64,000 bases of DNA from Spinellus fusiger. Its lineage: Eukaryota > Mucoromycota > Mucoromycetes > Mucorales > Phycomycetaceae. Position numbers and translations under genes: made by a program. Within the stretch, counting starts at the first letter, position 1; each line of letters starts with the position of its first letter. A model generated the notes under the pieces. It was given only the letters and a program-made list of their open reading frames with translations. It was not told the origin of the DNA and ran no database searches. This document shows positions 47,633-55,762 of this stretch, in pieces. The stretch spans positions 248,001-312,000 of the forward strand of contig JALLLS010000021.1 of assembly GCA_025094145.1 (NCBI GenBank). Reading direction: 5' to 3'.

Positions 47633-48438
47633 AGTTTAATGATCTCATAAAGGCGGTTCTAAAGTTAAATCATAAGCCATGCCTCTTTTCCATAATAAGT
47701 GTAGATCCTATTATAATTTAATACGAGTGGTTTCGAATACTTTAATTTCTGCTCATTAAAGTAATAATTGTTCTTTTTGCATATGCCTTTGTTTTGATGA
47801 CCAGTGGAATACTTTGTTTAAATAAGGTATAGATAGAATGCTAAAGACAAAGACAAAATATTGTAGTGGATTGGAATTGAACATAATTCCTTACAAGTTA
47901 TTATACAATGGGAAGTGAAGAAGTTTGGAAAGATATGAATTGACTTACTCTGAAAATCAAACAACAGTATGATCGTAATATTATTCATTGTAGCTTAGAT
48001 AAATAGCAATGATCTGAATAGACATTAAGATTGCAGTTATATTTCTACTTTTATACATCTATTACATTATGCAACATTAGAAAGAGGAAGCAAATAATAA
48101 GCGGCAAAAAACTCAATTACAAAGAAAAATGTAAATACAGTGTGTAGCCATCTCTATTGAATATATTAGCATTTACAGACAGTCGTGGTTGAATTCACTA
48201 TATATGGATAGTTTAATAGGTTTTATTCATCATGAGAATAAAGAAAAGAGAGGGCTTTGCCTATCTTTTCTGTGACAATAAAAAAAAGGTATGTCATCTT
48301 TGACTTTTAATTGACTGCAGATCCAGTAACGCACACACGCACAGATCCAGCAACGCACATATGCACACACTACACACAACACACACTGATAGTGTTCTTT
48401 ATAACTAAGTAGTAGTTAATTAATAAATAAATGAAAAG

Positions 48439-48447
48439 AGTATATAA
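48439..48447 (+). promoter_or_regulatory. TATA box of the DPBB gene
   Basis: GTATATAAG lies 85 bp upstream of the ATG at 48524, with a pyrimidine-rich stretch after it that could hold the transcription start. Confidence 0.5.
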
Positions 48448-48523
48448 GCTAAACACTTGTCTCTTCTTTTATAACTCATACAATCCTTTCCATATCTACT
48501 TTTATTCATTCATACACTCTAAC

Positions 48524-48922
48524 ATGCCAGCAATGTATCATCTATTCTCTATCCTACTCCTTTGGCTCAACTGTCTGTCTCTTGTTCAACCAGCCTCTCT
48601 TGCCAAGCGTGGGTTTTCAGGCGACGGTACTTATTACGATGTAGGACCTGGCTCCTGTGGATCTTTCAATGGCAATGATGAATTAGTGGCCGCACTCAAC
48701 CACATTCAAATGGGCTATAGTGCCAATCCCAACAACAACCCCAACTGTGGTCGTACGGCCCTTGTTACTGGTCCTAATGGTGAAAAGGCCAGAATTACTA
48801 TTGTCGATACCTGTCCTGGATGTGGCTATGGCTCTTTGGATCTGAGTCCAGTAGCCTATCGAGCCCTGGGAGGAACCATCGAGGCTGGACGTGTTCATAT
48901 CACATGGCGTTGGGCTGACTAG
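48524..48922 (+). CDS. Secreted double-psi beta-barrel (RlpA/expansin-like) protein
   Basis: An intronless 132-residue protein starting MPAMYHLFSILLLW; a hydrophobic signal peptide ends near VQPASLAKR. The mature part has the DPBB pattern of fungal barwin/expansin-like and riboflavin-aldehyde-forming-enzyme-like proteins. GDGTYYDVGPGSCGSF starts the fold, CGRTALVTGPNGEKARITIV forms the core, and DTCPGCGYGSLDLSPVAY contains the characteristic D-x-C-x2-C and D-L-S. The C-terminus is VHITWRWAD. Such proteins are small secreted wall- or surface-associated factors. No catalytic role can be claimed. The frame is open upstream to 48431, but the TATA spacing and signal peptide favour 48524. Confidence 0.88.
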   Translation: MPAMYHLFSILLLWLNCLSLVQPASLAKRGFSGDGTYYDVGPGSCGSFNGNDELVAALNHIQMGYSANPNNNPNCGRTALVTGPNGEKARITIVDTCPGCGYGSLDLSPVAYRALGGTIEAGRVHITWRWAD

Positions 48923-49045
48923 TCTCTCTCTCGGGAAAAAAGATACATCAAAACAATATACTCCTTCTTTCTATCCCATAGATTATTATCTACTTTACCA
49001 ATAAAATAAAATAAAATATTTATGTACAAAAGGTGTTTTATTTGT

Positions 49046-50302
49046 TTATAGAGTCTCTCTTGGATCTTTAATGTTGAATATCTTTAGATTCCCGGCATAT
49101 TTGCCTTCAGAGTTCATTTCGTCGCCTGCATAGGCCAAGAAGTAATCTCGTGGATGCCATGCTACTGTATTCATAGCAGCAGTACATTCGATATGATGTA
49201 CTGATTCTCCGCTCTCCACATGGGACTAGAATCCATACATTGATCAGTTCACCCACTCACCCACTCACTCACTGATATAAGAGTAGCATGGTAACTTACA
49301 ATATCAATAAAGTTATCCTCAGATGCAGAAGCAATAAACTGTCCATCATAACTAAAGCTAAGTGTTCTTACAGGCCACCTATAGTGCAACAAGACAGGTT
49401 ATTACCTACATCACAGTAGAATTAGACTTGCGTGAGTTCAGAAAAGGCACGGACACATGTATATTTCTCCATATCCCACAGAGTGACCATAGCATCTGCA
49501 GATCCTACAGCAAGATATTTGTTGGTAGGATCTGATTCCACACAGTAACAGTTGGCGGTGTGTCCTCTCAATGACTGCAGTAGCTTAAGAGAAGGGTATT
49601 CATACACCTTGATAGTGCCCTGCCCTGTAGTTACATAGAACAGATTGTTGGCATTGTTCCATGCAATCTCATTCACCTAATGCTGTTATCTAACTGATGG
49701 CGACTCCATTGACTTACCTCTACATTGTGCTTCTGTGTCTTGGCAATGGTGTATGTACGTGTATCAATAATGCTGATAGTATCACTCTTATCTCCCACAG
49801 CAATATTATTGCCATCAGGACTCCAGCAGATATTGATATTTTCACCTCCTGTCTGCACCACTGCAGTACATTTGCCCGCTTTTATGCCAATACCCCTTGT
49901 CATTCAATGGCTGTTTCTTTCATTCTTTCATTGTCTTTCTCTCTCTTTGTACTTACAACGCTGATCCCATATACGTGCTGTCTTATCACAGGAAGCAGTG
50001 GCCAATCGATCAGGATGTGTGGGATCCCAGTCCAATTGATCCACACTGTCTGTATGGCCCTTGAGTTCAATCGAGTGGCGAATGTCCGTCTACAGTAGAG
50101 GTGAGTCGTCTAACCCACTCTTACACACACACAGAGAGAGAGAGAAAGAGAGAGAGAGACTTACACCACGATGAGGTGTCCATACGCGTGCTGTTTTATC
50201 AACAGAACCTGACGCCAACCGACGTCCATCACAGTTCCATGCCACTGTATGAACCTTTTCTTTGTGTCCCTTGTACTCTTTTATTTTCGAGTGATCAAAC
50301 AT
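49046..50302 (-). CDS. TEX1: THO complex subunit Tex1/THOC3 (WD40)
   Basis: Part of the THO/TREX complex that couples transcription to mRNP packaging and export. Six exons (50165-50302, 49957-50089, 49718-49878, 49432-49676, 49300-49378 and 49046-49225) give 311 residues, close to family length. WD40 repeats are visible: KVHTVAWNCDGRRLASGSVD, SVDQLDWDPTHPDRLATASC, ENINICWSPDGNNIAVGDKS, VNEIAWNNANNLFYVTTGQG, TNKYLAVGSADAMVTLWDME and WPVRTLSFSYDGQFIASASE. The start MFDHSKIKEYKGH matches where THOC3 similarity begins. Intron 4 (49379-49431) appears to start with GC: CTCAC is followed by GCAAGT, which is needed to give the conserved LTWPVRTLSFS. Confidence 0.93.
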
Positions 50303-50329
50303 AGCTGACACCTTGTCTTATTAGATCCT

Positions 50330-50660
50330 ACAGCCCTGGACTCTGTTTGTTTTACTTGTTCTCTGGTGATGGAGGCACCACCAAACGTATAGTGTTTGGG
50401 AATGCCTGTAGGTGGACTCCAGTCATAGGTGATTTTTCCTGTGTCTTCTTCTTGATGAGAACCATCCACTTCCATGACTGCTTAAAATGGTGTAGACACA
50501 ACAAACAAACAAACAAACAAACAAACAAACACCAGTGTAATGTTGGCACTGACACTGAAATATTAGAGCAAAAAGGCAAAAAGGCAAAAAGACAAAAAGA
50601 CAAAAAATAATAATCCTCACCCCCTCTCCACCTACGCCCATGTCTCTCTTTGTACGCTAA
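50330..50660 (-). CDS. Possible small gene upstream of THOC3, unknown
   Basis: A frame at 50475-50281 (MEVDGSHQEEDTGKITYDWS, then TGIPKHYTFGGASITREQVK) has coding-like composition. It is preceded by an acceptor (TTTTAAGCAG). A short upstream exon beginning MGGAFSVQRETW (50671 downward), with an N-terminal Gly that could be myristoylated, may belong to it, but I could not fix the join. The frame overlaps the THOC3 start codon region, so its 3' end is doubtful. No family was recognised. The CAAA repeat at 50503-50530 would be intronic. Confidence 0.3.
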
Positions 50661-50716
50661 ATGCACCACCCATTTTATTATGATAATGATGATGAGGGAT
50701 GATAGACAAAGAAGAC

Positions 50717-51436
50717 CTAAGCTGCCTTGTTAGCTTTTCCTGCTTTCTTAATGGATCCCTTGTCTGTTTTTGGTTGCATTTTTTCATTGGCCATTCCAAA
50801 GGGAGAATCCACACGGAAAGGACGTTTCAACTCGCCTGTGGTGGTTGTCTCACCCCAGAAATGAATGCGTGCTTCTTTACTCAACAAGAAGGTTTTGAAT
50901 CCCATAATGGATTGGATGATCAGTGGCTGAATATAGTTGAACTTAAGATGAAGAAGACCAATCATAGCAATCCCCAATAAAGACTGTTTCATGGTCTTTG
51001 TGATTTCATTCACATCATAATCTACAGGTGGGTTAGTAAAAGAAAGGTGTGTGTGTGTGTGTTTACCTTGAACAGTGATATTGATCAATTGTTCTTCAGT
51101 GTCGGTTCCATCCCATGATCTTCCTGCTGGCTCTACATAGCGTAATATTGTCTTGTCTATTATATATATATTGATACATATTGATACATATTGATATAGT
51201 CGAGTATTTTAAGTATGTCTGTTGTTATTGCACTTGTTGCTATTACCGTTCTTTGTCTTTACAGTACGAATCAAGTACAAGGACAGTGCAAAGATAATAA
51301 GTTGGGCTGAGATGTACATGCCACGGAGAAAGACAACATGGTCTTCAAGTGACAAGTATTTTGTGGCTTGTCTTGTAGCAAGGAAGAACACCACATTGAA
51401 CAGAGGGTGGTTAAGTGTCTTGTTCCAATTGACCAT
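50717..51436 (-). CDS. PHO88: Pho88/Snd3 ER membrane protein
   Basis: Pho88 (SND3) is an ER membrane protein of the SRP-independent targeting pathway, first described through phosphate transport. Exons 51247-51436, 51067-51156 and 50717-51021 give 194 residues, the normal length. The first hydrophobic region is FLRGMYISAQLIIFALSLYL, after the conserved LEDHVVF (family 'LDNPDVLF'). KTILRYVEPAG matches the family's LKYVEPA. The second membrane region is LLGIAMIGLLHLKFNYIQPL. The conserved GELKRPF and the Lys-rich tail (TDKGSIKKAGKANKAA) close the protein. The start MVNWNKTLNHPLFNVVFF at 51436 matches the family N-terminus. Introns are 90 and 45 nt. Confidence 0.9.
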
Positions 51437-53680
51437 ATGGGACAAGCAGTTCCTTTTATGGAAAGAGAAGAGAGGAAAAAGAGGCACATTTTATTTTCCA
51501 ACGTGGCTGTCTTTGTCTTTGTAATTTATTAGCCAATCATAGAGCGATTAGGAGAGAGAGTGGGACAGAAAAAATCCATCCCACCCAGTTGCATTGATGA
51601 TTGAAGGGAGAGAAAGAAAGAAAGAGAGAGTAGACAATGTGACGTGTTTTTCCATCACCCTACACACCAGGAGATTTTTCTGACCTTTAAGCGGTTATTT
51701 TTCCTTCCTTTTACGTTCAACTTCTTGCCTTTTATGGAAATGTGTTTAAAATCAAAAGGTTTGCAAGTATCTAAATAATTGTTTCCTTTTGTGGATACCT
51801 CAATATCAAATTGTATTATCAGTAAAATATATTGTTTATTGTAATAATATAGCTAATAATACTGTAGCTAATAACATACTATTACTATAGCTACTGCTGT
51901 TCTATGCGTATTCCTTCATAGCAATAGAATCCACAACCTAAAAGCCTTGTGCTTTATCCTTGGGAGATAGATAACTATGCTCAGGAGTATACCCTAGACA
52001 GCCTAGACACCTTAGACAGTATAGAAGGAAGAAGACCACCTGAGACTGACTTGAGAAAGAGTCTTAACTCATCTAATAACAGAAGAGTGTATTAGTAATA
52101 ATTCAATCAAGAGAGATAGTATGCTTACCTTGTACTTAATACTTGTCTTGAGAATAATGAGTCATATATCATCTATTAGAAGAGTCAGTGCTGTCTTGTG
52201 GATTAAACTAAGATCAAGCCCAGATGAAGACACTGCTTACCTTTTCATCACTAGAATAGTCCTTGGTAGTGTCTATCACCTCCTTCTATTGTTTCTCTTT
52301 GTTAATAATAGCACAATACCTTGCTCAGTTATGCCCATCTTGACGAGTACTTAATTGTTATACTGTGGGCTTAAGGATAGCACATGTTAAACATTAAATG
52401 CAGTGATTGAGTTGCAATGTCAGGTTTACTTCTTCCTTTTATCCAACTTTATAGTGTTTAATTGCACAGTTCATAGTCAATGCCAAGACAGACAGACAGT
52501 GAGAAGGTTGTTTTCAAACACATTAGCCAACCAAAGAAATAACATAATTTCATTGTTCATGTATTTCTTTATATATCCCAAAAATATTATGTTGCTATGA
52601 AACAAGACACACAAGACCTCTTAAAGCTGGTTACTCATACGGAGATTGACAGAAAAGAGAAGGGTGTGAGCTGACAGAAGGCAAACTGGTAGTTGTAATA
52701 ATAATGGCACCCTGTGGGAATACAGAAAGAAAACAAGTCGAGAATAAGAAACAGTCAGTTACTCAAGTCCTTAAAGCCTGTCTTGTTTATACTCTAGGAA
52801 GCTGTTTGGATCAAAGTCTATTTTATTAAAGATGTAGACAATTACACTTTTTATATTAGTTTGCTATTTCTTCTTTGACTATGAATTTGTCTAATTTGCT
52901 ATTCTCAAGTAATAGCTATGGTTTTCATAGAACATTCAAGAAGACTGGGAAGGGTAACTGTCTTGTCCTATAATGTGTATAATCTTGGTCCTGTATTTCA
53001 AGGCCATAGAATTCAATAAAGTGGTTTTATTGTAAATAAAGTTTATCTCTTCCCTGAAACATACATAGGACAAGAGGAGGGAGTCCATCTCTGAATTTAC
53101 TGAGATGTTATTATCATATAACTTTGATCCTTATAGCTTGATGAGATATATATGAAAGTAGCCTCAAGATATATACTATGTAACTTTGTAAAATATATCT
53201 TTTATTCTGCAATAAAGGTGCACTGTGGTTATCAACAAGACCACTAGAGAGATGAATCTGTAGTTGTTTGGTCTCTAGCAGGGACAACGAAATAGAGTAT
53301 TAGTACAAAGGCTGGTCTAGGGAAATCAAAGAGGGTACATGAACAGGAACACAACACACGACTTGATCACAACTGGTAACTAGGCAACTGTTCTTTAAGC
53401 ACTTCTTTTCTTTCTAGAATGTTGTTGTAGTCTGCATTACTTTGGTGATTCTGATTAAGCAAATGACTTGTGAAATTTAGTTTTGTTCTCTTCTGTTCGG
53501 ATATAAATATCTGCTAATTACACTGTCTGTTGTTCTTCATAACTTCTATCCTTTTTATTTTGTTTGCCTTTGTCTGGCATATAAACCAACAGCTGTGATC
53601 TGGTAAGTGTTTGTGTATGTTTATTATGTCTGACATGTTAGTCAGTTTCTATTTTATATTCTTTTACTATAATAAGCCCA

Positions 53681-54210
53681 GTGAATCCGTTACAAAGGCA
53701 AAGGCAAAAAGAAGGTGCCAGTGCAAGGGTAATACGACATCCACATAGAGAGTACATTAATACATGTCGAACTAATTGTTTTTACTATTATTTTATTATT
53801 AAAAAGGTGTATTGGCACCTAAGAATATTGGAGTATAATCCTACCAGGCTGCTAGTCGTTGCCTATGGCACAGGAATAAAGGTAAAAGATGCTGCCAAAT
53901 TTAAAAGCCATTGTGTTGGTTTGCCAAGAATTTTATATCAATCATTAAAAAAAGACAAAAGGGTGGAGATCTTCTTATGGTTGATGTTGATAAATTTCGA
54001 AAATCGAGAGTAAACATGATTGACCTCTCACCTAATATGAAAAGCTCTTCTAACAGTTACTCTTATTTTTGTTCTCAAGATCTGCCACACTTGTAGCACA
54101 CATAACCTCACCGAAGTATTCATAAATTTCAACAGTATTCACGCTTACCAAGGTTGCGGAATTGTTTAGAACAGAGATGTGAATGCATCAAAGGGTATCT
54201 ATACAGTCAC
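53681..54210 (+). pseudogene. Fanzor (eukaryotic TnpB-like, OrfB family) C-terminal remnant, copy A
   Basis: Pieces in three frames follow the order of a TnpB/Fanzor C-terminus. TRLLVVAYGTGIKVKDAAKF then VGLPRILYQSLKK are in frame one. After a shift at the A-run near 53948, KRQKGGDLLMVDVDKFRKSR occupies the RuvC-II position, where the family reads roughly 'DEF.TS'; the expected catalytic Glu is Lys here. After a further shift and a stop, CGIV then NRDVNASKGIYT at 54155-54200 matches the zinc-ribbon end and the RuvC-III Asp motif. The N-terminal half with the first RuvC Asp was not found. Homology is by motif recall, not search; the protein is dead. Confidence 0.7.
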
Positions 54211-54230
54211 ATAAGAATATATATTCTTAT
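54211..54230. repeat. Perfect 20-bp palindrome in element tail (mirrored at 55965-55984)
   Basis: ATAAGAATATATATTCTTAT is self-complementary and directly follows the Fanzor remnant. A second small hairpin, CCAC-ATCGAAA-GTGG at 54251-54265, follows. This tail lies where guide (omega) RNA is encoded in related elements. Confidence 0.8.
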
Positions 54231-54432
54231 TCATATTATATTATATATCGCCACATCGAAAGTGGTTTCCTTTGGGATTCAGATATTTACAGGTAAATCT
54301 ACATAATAGTCTTTATTTAAGAACTAACATGAATACATAATTTATTTTTGCTCCTTTTCAAATCTATGTCATTTCTTAAACAATTGTAGTTCGACTATTT
54401 CTTTTTACATCCTAAAGATCTCCTGGTGTGTA

Positions 54433-54590
54433 AAAAGAGACACGGCTACAGCACCAAGTGAGAATAGCTATTATTTATTATTTATTATTTATTCTCCCTT
54501 ATCATCTATTCTCCCTTAATATTATTTATTATTTATTATTATTCTATCAATCAGCGCCTCTTTTTTCTTGTCTTCTTCACACCCCAATGA
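54433..54590. other. Spacer between copy A and the sandwiched gene
   Basis: AT-rich, with TTATTATTTATT-type repeats (54470-54545). It probably holds the 3' UTR of the minus-strand gene. A GATCA run (54868-54892) lies in that gene's second intron. Confidence 0.5.
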
Positions 54591-55616
54591 TCAGGTGGGA
54601 TTGTAAGACACATAGCGTCTTTGTCCTTTACTGTGTGTGCCTGGATCTGATACTGGATCTGTTTCCCACAATCGCTGTCGACGTCCAGAAGTATACCGAG
54701 TCAACGGTTGGCTGTGTCTTTGAGCAGGTGCCTCTCTTATCCAATCAGGAAGCGGTCTATGGCGTTGAACATAGTACTCCCGCAGGATTCGTGACACATG
54801 ACTTTCACCCTCACAGTCAGAGCCATCCGAAGCTATTCCCAGCCCCATAGCAACAAGGCAGAAACAAAACAGATCAGATCAGATCAGATCAGTTTCCATG
54901 GACAACACATTCCTCTGGGTATCTTCTCCTCTTTCGATTGGACACACATGAGACTCACCTGCTGCCACGTGCTCCTCCACCTCTTCTTCAATCAGTGACT
55001 GTGTAGCATTCAACAGTCGCTGCCATAATTTGTTGCTAGGGGTTTTGTTATCTTGGAGCAATGCCTTGGCATCTTTATCAGCCAATGAAAAAGGACATGT
55101 CAATCTACAGCCATCTTCCCTCACTGCACAACAGATAGACTGTCTCTCACACTCACTCCTTTTCTACTCACTCTTTTCCTGTAGCTGTTTCCACTTGTCG
55201 TTCTGCCGTACTTTCCCCCATAGTGACTTCCCATGTATTGGTGGTAGGGCGTTCATAGTGGTGGTGTTCATCATACTGGAGGTGGCTTCTTCGGGAAGAT
55301 GGACGGCATATTGTTCATAGTAAGAGCTCTCTTGTTCTTCAGGTGTCTTTTGGAAACGAGCCCATTTATTGCTGTTGCTGCTGCTGCTGCTACTACTATC
55401 TATGCTGTGGGTGGTGGGAGAGGCATGAGGTGGTGGACTTGGCACAGCGTCACTCGAGGACAAGGAAACAACAGGTAATGGCAGCAGTGGGGGTAATGAC
55501 GGCTGAATCCGTGTTTTGCAGTGATGGCGTGCTGGGTACATGCCCACATCCTGTCCGCAGTCCTTGCAGAGAACAATGAGCTTGGACATGCGATAGTCTA
55601 CAGTCTGAGCTCCCAT
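54591..55616 (-). CDS. Three-exon gene between the inverted elements; Mso1-like C-terminus
   Basis: Exons 55172-55616, 54959-55072 and 54591-54832 join in frame (GTGAGT...GATAAAG and GTGAGT...GGAATAG) to give 266 residues ending at TGA. The N-terminus has LIVLCKDCGQDVGMYPARHH followed by Cys, a small possible zinc knuckle. A Pro/Ser-rich linker follows, then SLWGKVRQNDKWKQLQEK, SNKLWQRLLNATQSLIEEEV and ESHVSRILREYYVQRHRPLP leading to DWI. The last block recalls fungal Mso1-type Sec1-binding proteins of exocytosis. That call is tentative; the gene model itself is well supported by frame closure. Only 146 bp separate its ATG from copy B and 158 bp its stop from copy A. An alternative start is at 55589. 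Confidence 0.75.
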
Positions 55617-55762
55617 AGTAGATAGGATTCTAATTGATATTGGATCGTAAAGAAGAACAAAGACATTTTTAAGGCTCCGTTCTGCTTTAAAGGAGGGAAA
55701 TAGTGACATTAAATGTTCTTTTTTTTTTCTTTCTATTTTCATCTGTTGAGTCATGGGAAATC

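Larger units (their letters stand above)
51661..54432 (+). mobile_element. Fanzor-carrying TIR transposon, copy A (2772 bp)
   Basis: Bounded by TACACACCAGGAGAT at 51661-51675 and its exact complement at 54418-54432. The outermost TA on both sides is consistent with a TA target duplication of the Tc1/mariner kind. The interior is mostly non-coding or decayed. Three small frames recur identically in copy B (52121-52354, 52403-52600, 53681-54013). Near its right end it carries the Fanzor-like remnant. No DDE transposase was recognised, so movement would depend on a transposase elsewhere. Every position x corresponds to 110195 minus x in copy B. Confidence 0.88.

Noticed and set aside
52121..52600. 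Two small frames repeated in both Fanzor elements (77 and 65 codons)
   Set aside because: Identical in both copies only because the DNA is duplicated; hydrophobic, motif-free composition gives no support for a real protein.
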